A stretch of 64,000 nucleotides of DNA. Origin: Fodinibacter sp038258215 (GTDB taxonomy: Bacteria > Actinomycetota > Actinomycetes > Actinomycetales > Dermatophilaceae). The stretch is from positions 1 through 64,000 of the forward strand of contig JBBSQC010000001.1 in assembly GCA_038258215.1 (NCBI GenBank), written 5' to 3'. The notes beneath the pieces are model-generated. The model saw nothing but the letters and a program-made list of their open reading frames with translations, searched no databases and had not been told where the DNA came from. Below are positions 46,025 to 54,376 of the stretch, piece by piece. Position 1 is the first letter of the stretch, and the number at the start of each line of letters is the position of its first letter. Position numbers and translations under genes: made by a program.

Positions 46025-46863
46025 GTGGCGGGCTGCGGGTGCTGACGCGGGGCCTCGTGCACATCTACCGCGCGGAGGGCCACGACGTCGCCGCCCTGTC
46101 CGGCATCGACCTGGTCGTCGCCCCGGGGGAGGTCGTCGCGCTGCTCGGCCCGTCCGGCGCCGGGAAGTCGACCCTGCTCACCCTCTTCGGGGGCCTGCTG
46201 CGGCCCAGCGCGGGCCGGATCCACGTGGGGGACCACGACCTGGGGTCGATGGACGAGCCCGCCCTCGACACCCTGCGCGGCACCGAGATCGGGATGGTCC
46301 TCCAGGGAGCCTCCCGCAACCTGATGCCCTACCTCAGCGCCCTGCGCAACGTGGAGTTCGCCCAGGTGCCGGGGCGCCGGGCCGACCGCGACATGCCCGC
46401 CCCCGATGAGGTCCTCTCCCTCGTGGGCCTGCGCGGTGACCGTCGAGACGTGCCGCTCGAGGGGCTCACCCCCGGTGACCTCCAGCTCGCCGCGGTCGCG
46501 GTCGCCGTGAGCAGCCGGCCCGGCCTGCTCCTCGTCGACGAGCCCACCAGCCAGCTCGACCACACCGCTCGTGACGTGGTGCTCGGCGCGCTCGAGCACG
46601 TCAACGCGACGTGGGGCACCACGGTGGTGCTCGTGACCCATGACCCGGAGGTCGCGGCCCGGATGCCGCGCACCATCACCATCCGTGACGGTCGCGTGGG
46701 TGCCGAGGGCCGATCGGGCGAGGAGTTCGCGGTCGTGTCGGCCGACGGCTCGGTGCCCCTTCCACCGCACGCGCTGGCCGCCCTGCCCCCGGGGTCCCTG
46801 GTCCGGGTACACCCGGTCGACGGCCAGTGGGTGCTCGTGGGGGAGGACGACACCGATGAGTGA
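46021..46863 (+). CDS. ABC ATPase with altered signature motif
   Basis: 280 aa from a GTG overlapping the permease stop by 4 bases. Walker A GPSGAGKSTLL, Q-loop MVLQGASRN, Walker B LLLVDEPTSQLD and H-loop VTHDPEV are intact, but the signature reads LTPGDLQL instead of LSGGQ. A C-terminal extension of about 55 residues (from RSGEEFAV) is not part of the usual ATPase fold. It probably pairs with the next ATPase as a heterodimer having one weak site (inference). Confidence 0.87.
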   Translation: MSGGLRVLTRGLVHIYRAEGHDVAALSGIDLVVAPGEVVALLGPSGAGKSTLLTLFGGLLRPSAGRIHVGDHDLGSMDEPALDTLRGTEIGMVLQGASRNLMPYLSALRNVEFAQVPGRRADRDMPAPDEVLSLVGLRGDRRDVPLEGLTPGDLQLAAVAVAVSSRPGLLLVDEPTSQLDHTARDVVLGALEHVNATWGTTVVLVTHDPEVAARMPRTITIRDGRVGAEGRSGEEFAVVSADGSVPLPPHALAALPPGSLVRVHPVDGQWVLVGEDDTDE

Positions 46864-47506
46864 GGGTGCGCTGCTTTGCGAGGGGGTTCGGGTCCGGTTC
46901 GGTGCCGTCACCGCCCTGGCCGACGTCGACCTGGCCGTGTCGGCCGGTGAGTTCGTGGCCGTCGTGGGTCACTCCGGTGCGGGGAAGTCCACCCTGCTGT
47001 CGGTCCTGGCGGGAGTCGTCGTCCCGGATGCCGGGCGGGTGGTCCTCGGTCGGGCCGACATCGGCAGCCTGGCCGACGCCCTCGCCGCCGGGATCCACCT
47101 CATTCCCCAGGGGAACGGCCTGGCGGCCGCCCTCACCGCGCGGGAGAACCTCGTGGTCTCGCTGCTGGCTCGGGGCGAACCTCCGGACCGGGCCCTGGCG
47201 CGGGCTGATCGGGCCCTCGCGTCGCTCGGTCTGGGCGACCACGGCGGTCACCTGGTGGAGGAGCTCTCCGGCGGGCAGCAGCAGCGGGTCGCCGTGGCCC
47301 GCGGGATCGCCGCGAGCAGTCGGGTCCTGTGCGCGGACGAACCCACCTCAGACCTGGACCACACCGGCCGGGAGGTGGTGCTCGCCCTGCTGCGCTCGTG
47401 TGCCGAGGGCGGGGCCGTGGTCATCATGACGACCCACGACCTCGAGGCGGCGCAGGCCGCCGACCGGGTGCTCCACCTCGAGGAGGGAGTTCTCGAGGCG
47501 CGCTGA
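46856..47506 (+). CDS. ABC ATPase with intact motifs
   Basis: 216 aa, starting 8 bases inside the previous gene. Walker A GHSGAGKSTLL, Q in HLIPQGNGL, signature LSGGQQQRVAVAR, Walker B VLCADEPTSDLD and H-loop TTHDLEAA. It resembles LolD/MacB ATPases in length and motifs. Together with the 1049-aa permease and the altered ATPase it forms one transporter operon; substrate unknown. It is convergent with the GH65 gene, 9 bases apart. Confidence 0.9.
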   Translation: MSEGALLCEGVRVRFGAVTALADVDLAVSAGEFVAVVGHSGAGKSTLLSVLAGVVVPDAGRVVLGRADIGSLADALAAGIHLIPQGNGLAAALTARENLVVSLLARGEPPDRALARADRALASLGLGDHGGHLVEELSGGQQQRVAVARGIAASSRVLCADEPTSDLDHTGREVVLALLRSCAEGGAVVIMTTHDLEAAQAADRVLHLEEGVLEAR

Positions 47507-47515
47507 GGACTCGGG

Positions 47516-50071
47516 TCAGGTGCGGACGAGGACCGGGGGGTCACCCGAAGGCCCGACCTCGTGGACGAACGCCTCGACCGGCATGGGGTCGGGCACCCCC
47601 GAGGTGATCCTGCTCCCGTCGGCGCGGGTTCCCCCGGTCTGCGGTGCGTCGCCGAGGGTGCCGTCGACCCGTGGGCCCTGACCGTCCAGGGCCACGACCA
47701 GTGGCTCGCCCGGGTGCACGACGTGGGCGCTCCCGCGGACGTCGAAGGCGACCTCACCCTCGCCGGCCTCGACGACGACGGTGAGCCGGTCCTCCTCCAC
47801 GGTGATCCGGATCCGGGTGCCCCGCCAGGTCAGCCGGAAGGTCAGGTCGCTCCAGTCGTCGGGGAGACGGGGGTCGAAGGACAGCCGCCCCCCGTGGTCG
47901 CGCATCCCGCCGAACCCGCTCACCAGGGCGGCCCAGACGCCGCCGGTCGAGGCGACGTGCAGGCCGTCGACCGTGTTGGCGTGCAGGTCGGCGAGGTCGA
48001 CGTAGAGGGCGTCGATGAAGTAGCGGAACGCGTCCTCGTGGTAGCCGACCTCGGCCGCGATGATGGACTGGACCACGGCCGACAGTGTCGAGTCGCCGGT
48101 GGTGATCGGGTCGTAGTACTCGAAGTCCATGCGCTTCTCCTCGGCCGTGAACCGGTCGCCCTGGAGGAAGAGGGCCAGCACGACGTCGGCCTGCTTGAGC
48201 ACCTGGAAGCGGTAGATGACGAGCGGGTGGTAGTGCAGCATGAGGGGCCGCAGGTGGGCGGGGGTGCGGCTGAGGTCCCAGACCTCGCGGTCGAGGAAGA
48301 AGTCGTCCTGCGGGTGGATCTCCAGCCCCTCGTCGAAGGGGATGTGCATCTTGGCCCCGCACCGGGCCCACTCCTCCACCTCGTCGTCGGTGAGGTGGAG
48401 CCGCTCCGCGAGGCGGTCGTAGTCCTCCGGGTGCTCGGCGCGGATCCGGGTGACGGCGGCCGCCGCCTGCTCCAGGTTGAAGCGCGCCATGACGTTGGTG
48501 AAGAGGTTGTTGTTGACCACCGTCGTGTACTCGTCGGGCCCGGTGACCCCGTGGATGTGGAAGGACTCGCCCCCGTTGCTGCGCCAGAACCCCAGGTCGG
48601 CGTACAGCCGGGCCGTCTCGACGAGCATGGCCAGCCCGTCGCGGACGAGGAAGCCGACGTCGTCGGTGGCGTTGACGTACTGGACGAGGGCATGGGCGAT
48701 GTCGGCGTCGATGTGGACCTGGGCGGTGCCGGCCGCGTAGTACGCCGATGCCTCCTCGCCGTTGATCGTCCGCCACGGGAAGAGGGCGCCGCGTTGAGCC
48801 ATCTCGTGCGCGCGCTCCCGGGCCGCCGGCAGCATCCGGCTGCGGAAGTGCAGGAGGTTCCGTGCCAGCTCCGGGCTCGTGTAGGTGAGGAAGGGTGCGA
48901 CGTAGATCTCGCTGTCCCAGAAGTAGTGACCCTCGTATCCCGACCCGGTGACCCCCTTCGCCGGGACCCCTTGCTGGTCTGACCGGGCGCTCGCCTGGGC
49001 CAGGGTGAACAGGTTGAAGCGCACCGCCTGCTGGACCGCGTCGGCCGCTGGTCGCGAGGAGGTGATCTCGACGTCGCTCGCGGCCCAGAAGCGGTCGAAC
49101 CACTGGCGCTGCTCGTACAGGTAGTGCTCCACGTCGAACTGGCCGGCTCGGTCCAGGGTGCGGTCACACCGGTCGGCGAGCTCACGCACCGGCAGACCCC
49201 GTGAGGTGTGGTAGGCCACCGTCTTCTCGATCCGGACCGTGTGGCCCTCGCGGGCGTCGACCCTGAAGACCATCTTCGTCTGGTCCTCGTCGCCGCGCAG
49301 GACCACCTCGTGCCGGTCGTCGGTGACGAGCGTGTGGTCGGCCGCGACCGCCACCGTCATCCCCGAGTTGGCGCAGCGGTAGCCCAGCATCATCCTCTCC
49401 TCGTTCGCGAGGTGGAGTTTCGGTTCGAGCACCCGGGCCGGGAAGGTGCCGGCCTTGCGCGGGTCGGTCGCAGCGCCCTTGGCCATCGCCGGCTCGTGGT
49501 ACTCGTCCTCGCCGTCCTGGCGGTTGAGGAGCTGCGAGGAGACGAGGACGGGTGCGTCACCGAAGAGCATGGTCACCTCGAGGGTGAGCACCGCGAGGTG
49601 ACGCTGGGTCATCGAGACCATCCGGGTCGACTCCACCCTGACCCGCTTGCCGGACGGGGTGCGCCACACCAGCGAGCGCCGCAGCACTCCGTCGCGGAAG
49701 TCCAGGGCGCGCTCGTAGTGCTCGAGGTCAGCCGTGCCGAGCACCAGGGGTTCGTCGTCGACGTAGAGCTTCATCAGCTTGGCATCGGGCACGTCGACGA
49801 TCGTCTGGCCGGTGGTGGCGAAGCCGTAGGCCGCCTCGGCGTGCCTGATGGGCCAGGTCTCGTGGAACCCGTTGACGTAGGTGCCGTGCTGGACGGCGTG
49901 GCGCCCCTCCTCGGGGTTGCCGCGCATCCCGATGTAGCCGTTGGCGACGGTGAACAGCGTCTCGGTCACCCCGAGGTCCGAGCGGTTGAAGTCGCGCTCC
50001 ACCAGCCGCCACGGGTCGATCGGGAAGCGGCTTCGGTCCAGGGGGTCCTCGCTGGTGTGCAGTCCGATCAC
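47516..50071 (-). CDS. GH65 disaccharide phosphorylase (trehalose/maltose/kojibiose type)
   Basis: 851 aa. N-terminal beta-sandwich domain (about 1-280), linker, then alpha/alpha-barrel catalytic domain with VTGPDEY holding the general acid (E514 by count), and C-terminal small beta domain. GH65 enzymes use phosphate to split an alpha-linked disaccharide, giving beta-glucose-1-phosphate. The HAD gene that overlaps its start by 4 bases is the expected beta-phosphoglucomutase partner. Exact substrate cannot be set from sequence alone. Confidence 0.93.
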   Translation of the reverse strand: MIGLHTSEDPLDRSRFPIDPWRLVERDFNRSDLGVTETLFTVANGYIGMRGNPEEGRHAVQHGTYVNGFHETWPIRHAEAAYGFATTGQTIVDVPDAKLMKLYVDDEPLVLGTADLEHYERALDFRDGVLRRSLVWRTPSGKRVRVESTRMVSMTQRHLAVLTLEVTMLFGDAPVLVSSQLLNRQDGEDEYHEPAMAKGAATDPRKAGTFPARVLEPKLHLANEERMMLGYRCANSGMTVAVAADHTLVTDDRHEVVLRGDEDQTKMVFRVDAREGHTVRIEKTVAYHTSRGLPVRELADRCDRTLDRAGQFDVEHYLYEQRQWFDRFWAASDVEITSSRPAADAVQQAVRFNLFTLAQASARSDQQGVPAKGVTGSGYEGHYFWDSEIYVAPFLTYTSPELARNLLHFRSRMLPAARERAHEMAQRGALFPWRTINGEEASAYYAAGTAQVHIDADIAHALVQYVNATDDVGFLVRDGLAMLVETARLYADLGFWRSNGGESFHIHGVTGPDEYTTVVNNNLFTNVMARFNLEQAAAAVTRIRAEHPEDYDRLAERLHLTDDEVEEWARCGAKMHIPFDEGLEIHPQDDFFLDREVWDLSRTPAHLRPLMLHYHPLVIYRFQVLKQADVVLALFLQGDRFTAEEKRMDFEYYDPITTGDSTLSAVVQSIIAAEVGYHEDAFRYFIDALYVDLADLHANTVDGLHVASTGGVWAALVSGFGGMRDHGGRLSFDPRLPDDWSDLTFRLTWRGTRIRITVEEDRLTVVVEAGEGEVAFDVRGSAHVVHPGEPLVVALDGQGPRVDGTLGDAPQTGGTRADGSRITSGVPDPMPVEAFVHEVGPSGDPPVLVRT

Positions 50072-50808
50072 GCCAGGTCCCCCAGGTCGGCGACGACCAG
50101 GTCGGCCCCGGCATCCCGCAGGGTCGCCTCACCGGCTCCCCGGTCGACGCCGATGACGAGGCCGAAGCCACCTGCCGCCCCGGCACGCACCCCGGAGACG
50201 GCATCCTCCACGACGACGGCTCGCGACGGTGCGGTCCCGCACGCACGAGCAGCGTGCAGGAAGGTGTCGGGGGCGGGCTTTCCGGCCATCCCCAAGGAGG
50301 CGGCCACCCGGCCGTCGACGACGGTGAGGAAGCGGTCGGAGAGACCGGCAGCCGCGAGGACGCTCGGTGCGTTGGCCGAGGACGAGACCACCGCCAGGGG
50401 CGTGCCGAGCTCCCGCAAGGCGTCGAGCAGGGCCACCGAACCGGGGTAGGGGATGACGCCGTCGCGATCGAGGACGGCGTTGAACGACTCGTTCTTGCGG
50501 TTGCCCAGCCCGCACACGGTGTCCGCGGTCGCTCGGTCGCCGGGTGCTCCTTCGGGCAGGGTGATGCGCCGAGCGGCGAGGAAGTCGCGCACTCCGTCGT
50601 ATCGCGGCTTGCCGTCGACGTGCGCGAAGTAGTCGGCGTCGGTGTAGGGGGAGGTGTCCTCCGCGGCGTCGTGACGGGTGGCGAGGAAGGCGGAGAACAT
50701 CTCCGCCCACGCGCGCATGTGCACCTCTGCGGTGGGGGTCAGCACGCCGTCGAGGTCGAAGAGGACGGCGTCGACGCCGCTCCAGGCCACACTGCTCGAG
50801 CCGGTCAC
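50068..50808 (-). CDS. beta-phosphoglucomutase-like HAD phosphatase/mutase
   Basis: 246 aa from a GTG at 50808, selected because TATTTT ends 7 bases upstream; longer frames lack support. HAD motif I FDLDGVLTPT, cap domain with KPRYDGVRDFLAAR, motif II VVSSSAN, motif III KPAPDTFLHAA and motif IV VVEDAVSGVRAG. It would convert beta-glucose-1-phosphate from the GH65 enzyme to glucose-6-phosphate. Genes overlap by 4 bases, so they are translationally coupled. Confidence 0.9.
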   Translation of the reverse strand: MTGSSSVAWSGVDAVLFDLDGVLTPTAEVHMRAWAEMFSAFLATRHDAAEDTSPYTDADYFAHVDGKPRYDGVRDFLAARRITLPEGAPGDRATADTVCGLGNRKNESFNAVLDRDGVIPYPGSVALLDALRELGTPLAVVSSSANAPSVLAAAGLSDRFLTVVDGRVAASLGMAGKPAPDTFLHAARACGTAPSRAVVVEDAVSGVRAGAAGGFGLVIGVDRGAGEATLRDAGADLVVADLGDLA

Positions 50809-50815
50809 GGCTTCG

Positions 50816-50821
50816 AAAATA
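50816..50821 (-). promoter_or_regulatory. -10 element of HAD-GH65 operon (leaderless)
   Basis: TATTTT on the minus strand ends 7 bases before the GTG at 50808; unusually AT-rich for this DNA. Confidence 0.5.
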
Positions 50822-50900
50822 GTGGACCGGGGCGGCCGGCGCTGGGACCTTCGACAGTCTGGTGCCACGAACGGTGCGGCTCGCGCACCGCGGCCTCAAC

Positions 50901-50906
50901 TAGCGT
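50901..50906 (+). promoter_or_regulatory. -10 element of MarR gene (leaderless)
   Basis: TAGCGT ends 7 bases before the GTG at 50914. Confidence 0.5.
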
Positions 50907-50913
50907 GCTGGGT

Positions 50914-51444
50914 GTGACCGAGCCAGTGCGCCTCCCGTTCGACCCGATCGCCCGGGCCGGTGAGCTGTGGCGCGAGCGCTGGGGCGATGACTCCCGGTCG
51001 GTCTCGATGGCCACGGCCACATCGGTCATGCGCGTGCAACAGCTGCTCATCGGGCAGTTCGACGCCATCGCCGGTCGTCGAGGGCTGACCTTCGCCCGCT
51101 ACGAGGCCCTGGTGCTCCTGACCTTCAGCCGGGAGGGCAGGTTGTCGATGTCCCGGATCGGCGAGCGGCTGATGGTCCACCCGACGAGCGCGACCAACAT
51201 CGTGCAGCGCCTGGTGGCGCAGGGTCTCGTCGAACGCGTGCCGAACCCCCGGGACCGCCGGGGGGCCTTCGCCGTGATCACCCCCACGGGCCGGGCCGCG
51301 ATGGAGGCCGTGACGGCGGACCTCGAGGAGGTCGACTTCGGCCTGGGAATGCTCGACGAGGAGGGGCACGGGGCCCTCTTCGGCCTGCTGCGGGCGGTGC
51401 GCGTGGGGGCCCGTGACTTCGAGGGTGAGCCACCGGACGGGTGA
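50914..51444 (+). CDS. MarR family transcriptional regulator
   Basis: 176 aa. Winged-helix core at about residues 55-120: LTFARYEALVLLTFSREGRLSMSRIGERLMVHPTSATNIVQRLVAQGLVERVPNPRDRR shortened to its key parts, LSMSRIGERL (recognition unit entry) and VERVPNPRDRR (wing). MarR dimers repress adjacent genes and release on binding a small ligand. It is divergent from the HAD-GH65 operon by 105 bases, so that operon is its most likely target besides itself. Confidence 0.9.
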   Translation: MTEPVRLPFDPIARAGELWRERWGDDSRSVSMATATSVMRVQQLLIGQFDAIAGRRGLTFARYEALVLLTFSREGRLSMSRIGERLMVHPTSATNIVQRLVAQGLVERVPNPRDRRGAFAVITPTGRAAMEAVTADLEEVDFGLGMLDEEGHGALFGLLRAVRVGARDFEGEPPDG

Positions 51445-51601
51445 CGTCCGCGACGGCGCGCGGCGGATCGGGCGCCGTGGGCTGGGTCACGTTCGCGGTG
51501 GCGGGGATTTGTCGCAGCGCGTGCGCGTTTGTCATCGTGGAGCTCGGCCCGTCCCCGGAGCACCGTCCGGGCAACCACACGTCCTGAAGGAAACCGACCC
51601 C

Positions 51602-52330
51602 ATGGTCACCATCGTCAAGCGCGTCCTCGGCGCGGTCCTGTCCCTCGTCGGGCTCGGTCTCGTCATCGTCGGGGTGTGGTTCGCCACCGAGCTGGGGACC
51701 TCGGGCACCGCCGAGTTCAGTGCGCAGCCCGACACCGAGACCCCCGTGCTCGTCCGACCCGACATCCTGAACCGGGTGGATGCCGACCTGGTGGTCACCG
51801 CGACCCCCGGCGACGGCGGCTCGGTCTGGATGGCCCTGGCCAACCCCTCCGACGCCAGTGCAGTGCTCGGAGGGTCACGGCACCTGGAGGTGACCGGTGT
51901 CGGGGTACGCGACGGTGCCCTGTTCACCACGGCCCGAGGGTCGGGTGAGGCCCCGGCCCTGGGCGACGCGGACCTGTGGCGACAGCAGGACAGCGCCGAC
52001 GGTCCGGTGAGCCTCACGGTGGTCCAGTCCGAAGCCCCCGAGACCCTGGTGATCGCGGCGGACGGCGCGCCGCTGGAGTCCGTGACGATGACGGTCACCG
52101 ACAAGTCGTGGTTCGTCGAGGCCGTGGTGCTCGCTCTCGTCGGGTTGTTCCTCCTCGCCGGCGGCGCGATCCTCCTCTGGCCGCAGGGTCGACGCGACCG
52201 ACGGGGGACCGATGCCGTGCCGCCGGGGGAGGACGCAGGACAGGCTGACTCCGCGCCGTCCGACGACGGTACCGCCGACCGGGGCGATCCAGCCGACGAC
52301 GACACGACCGCCGAGGAGGTGGCGCGATGA
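51602..52330 (+). CDS. membrane protein of unknown function
   Basis: 242 aa. N-terminal helix (about residues 10-30, GAVLSLVGLGLVIVGVWFA), an extracytoplasmic beta-rich domain (about 35-160), a second helix (about 170-192, VVLALVGLFLLAGGAILLW) and a long acidic cytoplasmic tail rich in Asp, Glu and Ala. I do not recognise the family. GAAGGAAA lies upstream of the ATG. It is coupled by ATGA to the following lipoprotein gene, so both likely act at the cell surface. A gap of 157 bases separates it from the MarR gene. Confidence 0.78.
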   Translation: MVTIVKRVLGAVLSLVGLGLVIVGVWFATELGTSGTAEFSAQPDTETPVLVRPDILNRVDADLVVTATPGDGGSVWMALANPSDASAVLGGSRHLEVTGVGVRDGALFTTARGSGEAPALGDADLWRQQDSADGPVSLTVVQSEAPETLVIAADGAPLESVTMTVTDKSWFVEAVVLALVGLFLLAGGAILLWPQGRRDRRGTDAVPPGEDAGQADSAPSDDGTADRGDPADDDTTAEEVAR

Positions 52331-53343
52331 GCTGCCGACGACCCGCGGCCCGGACCGCCCTGACCCTCGGCGCAGCTCTCGCCAGCGCCCTCGTGCTCGG
52401 TGGGTGCGGCGCGCCGGACGCCCTCGTGGGGTTGCACGCCGCCCCGCCCGAGGCGTCGACCTCCGCACCGTTGGACGCCGAGGGAGCCGGGGCCGTCGCG
52501 ACCCGTCTGGTCACCCAGGCCGCCGACGTGGCGGCCCAGAAGGGCAAGGCCGGGAACGCGGCGCGCGCCGAGGTGCTGACCGGGGACGCGCTGAGCGTCG
52601 CGAACGCCGCCTCCGCCCATGGGCTGGCCGCCGCGCCCCCTGGGAACCTGGACGTGGTGCCCGACCCCACCGTCATCGGTCAGTCCCAGGGTCGCGAGTG
52701 GCCGCGGGCGATCCTCGCGACGACGCTGGATGAGGCCACCAGCACGCAGTACCTGCACGTCATGGTGTCGACCGCCCCCGCCGAGCCGTTCCGGATCGTC
52801 TCCCAGGTGTCGATGCTGCCGGGCTCCGAGCTGCCCGCCCTGGCCCAGGCCGCACAAGGCGCTCCCATGCTCCCCCTCAAGGAGGACGACGGGCTCCCGG
52901 CCTCGCCCAAGGCCGTCGTCACGGCCTACGCCGCGGCCCTGGCCCACCCCAAGCCCAAGGCGTCAGACCTGGTGAGCACCAAGGACCCGTTCGCCGTGGC
53001 CCTGAAGACCTCGGCCACGGCCCAGAGCAAGGCGCTGGGCAGGCTCGGCACCCTCACCGAGGTCCACACCCCCTTGCTCAAGGGCGCCGTGTCGTTTCGG
53101 CTCGCCGACGGCGGCGCGGTGGTCTTCGCCCTCGTGCAGCGCACCGACACCTACAAGGCGTCCGCCAAGGCCAAGGAGCTCACCCTGCCCGCAGGCCTCG
53201 CGGCTCTGGCCGGAAAGAAGAAGGTCACCTCCAGCGCGCAGTTCGAGAGCCTCGAGCCCGTCGCCATGGTGATCCCTCCGACCTCCGGGGCGTCCGAGGC
53301 CATCGCAGCCAGCGACCTGCTGGTGCTGGGCAAGGGCCGCTGA
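52327..53343 (+). CDS. lipoprotein of unknown function
   Basis: 338 aa. Signal peptide with lipobox LGGC (Cys near residue 27) after a hydrophobic run, then a largely Ala-rich soluble domain. No catalytic motif is visible. It overlaps the membrane-protein gene by 4 bases and lies 35 bases before the YbbN-like gene. The mature part has about equal spread of Lys and acidic residues in its last third. Anchored to the outer face of the membrane by inference. Confidence 0.82.
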   Translation: MSCRRPAARTALTLGAALASALVLGGCGAPDALVGLHAAPPEASTSAPLDAEGAGAVATRLVTQAADVAAQKGKAGNAARAEVLTGDALSVANAASAHGLAAAPPGNLDVVPDPTVIGQSQGREWPRAILATTLDEATSTQYLHVMVSTAPAEPFRIVSQVSMLPGSELPALAQAAQGAPMLPLKEDDGLPASPKAVVTAYAAALAHPKPKASDLVSTKDPFAVALKTSATAQSKALGRLGTLTEVHTPLLKGAVSFRLADGGAVVFALVQRTDTYKASAKAKELTLPAGLAALAGKKKVTSSAQFESLEPVAMVIPPTSGASEAIAASDLLVLGKGR

Positions 53344-53378
53344 CCGCGGCCCCTCGAGGGATTTGACACAATCGACCC

Positions 53379-54374
53379 ATGAGCGAGACCACCCCTCCCG
53401 CCGGGATCCGCGGCGCCGTCGACCTGTCCTCCGTCGCGTCCGCGGCGCCGGCGTCCAGACCTCCCGCCCCCGCGTCCCCGGCGTCGCCGCCGCGTCCGTC
53501 CGGCCTCGGCGGCGCCGCGCCTCCTGCGGTCCCCGTCCCGGACGGGCTCGTCGTGGAGGTCGACGCGACGAACCTTCAGCAGGCCCTGAGCCGCACGGTG
53601 CAGGTGGCCGGTGTGCTGGTCCTGTGGTCCTCGGCCCACCCCCAGACGCGCGAGCTGGTCGACACCGTCACCCGGGTCGCGGCCTCCCTCGAGGGCCGGG
53701 TGCTCGTGCTCACCGCAGACCTCACCGCGTCGCCCGAGCTGCTCCAGGCGTTCCAGCCCCTGCTCGTGCAGGCCTTCGGCCAGCCGTCGGTCCCGGCCAC
53801 CTTCGGCCTCCTCCAGGGGCAGCCCGTCCCGCTGTTCCCCGGCATCCAGCCCGAGTCCGAGGTGCGGACCGTGATCGACCAGCTGCTCCAGGCCGCGGTG
53901 CAGAACGGCGTGACCGGCCGGGTCGAGCTGGAGCAGCAGCCGGACGAGGCAGAGGAGGAGGTCCCACCGCTCCACCAGGCCGCGTACGACGCCATCGAGG
54001 CCGGGGACCTCGACGCCGCCGCCACGGCCTTCGGGCAGGCGCTCGCGCAGAACCCCAAGGACCACGATGCCGAGCTGGGCCTGGCCCAGGTCGCGCTGAT
54101 GCAGCGCACCCAGGGGGTCGACCTCGCTGCCGCCCGTGCCGCGGCGGCCGCGGACCCGACCGACGTGGAGGCGGCGTCACTCGTCGCCGACCTCGACGTC
54201 CTCGGTGGTCACGTCGATGATGCCTTCACCCGGCTGCTCGACCTCGTGCGCAGTGGTGAGGAGGGCACCCGCGACCGGGCTCGTGCCCACCTGCTGGACC
54301 TCTTCGCCGTGGTCGGCGCCCACGACGAGCGGGTGCGCAAGGGACGTACCGCCCTGATGAGCGCCCTCTTCTGA
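53379..54374 (+). CDS. YbbN/CnoX-like thioredoxin-TPR co-chaperone
   Basis: 331 aa. Residues 10-50 are Ala/Pro-rich; residues 55-180 have a thioredoxin fold with the cis-Pro region PSVPATFG; residues 190-330 are TPR-like repeats. Where thioredoxin has WCGPC, this protein has WSSAHPQ, so no redox cysteines are present. YbbN proteins bind unfolded clients and deliver them to chaperones. CACAAT ends 6 bases before the ATG, a weak leaderless match. Confidence 0.87.
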   Translation: MSETTPPAGIRGAVDLSSVASAAPASRPPAPASPASPPRPSGLGGAAPPAVPVPDGLVVEVDATNLQQALSRTVQVAGVLVLWSSAHPQTRELVDTVTRVAASLEGRVLVLTADLTASPELLQAFQPLLVQAFGQPSVPATFGLLQGQPVPLFPGIQPESEVRTVIDQLLQAAVQNGVTGRVELEQQPDEAEEEVPPLHQAAYDAIEAGDLDAAATAFGQALAQNPKDHDAELGLAQVALMQRTQGVDLAAARAAAAADPTDVEAASLVADLDVLGGHVDDAFTRLLDLVRSGEEGTRDRARAHLLDLFAVVGAHDERVRKGRTALMSALF

Positions 54375-54376
54375 CG

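Noticed and set aside
43471..46911. 1146-codon minus-strand open frame
   Set aside because: Antisense shadow of the FtsX permease and ATPase; Ser/Thr/Arg-rich low-complexity translation with no recognisable motif.
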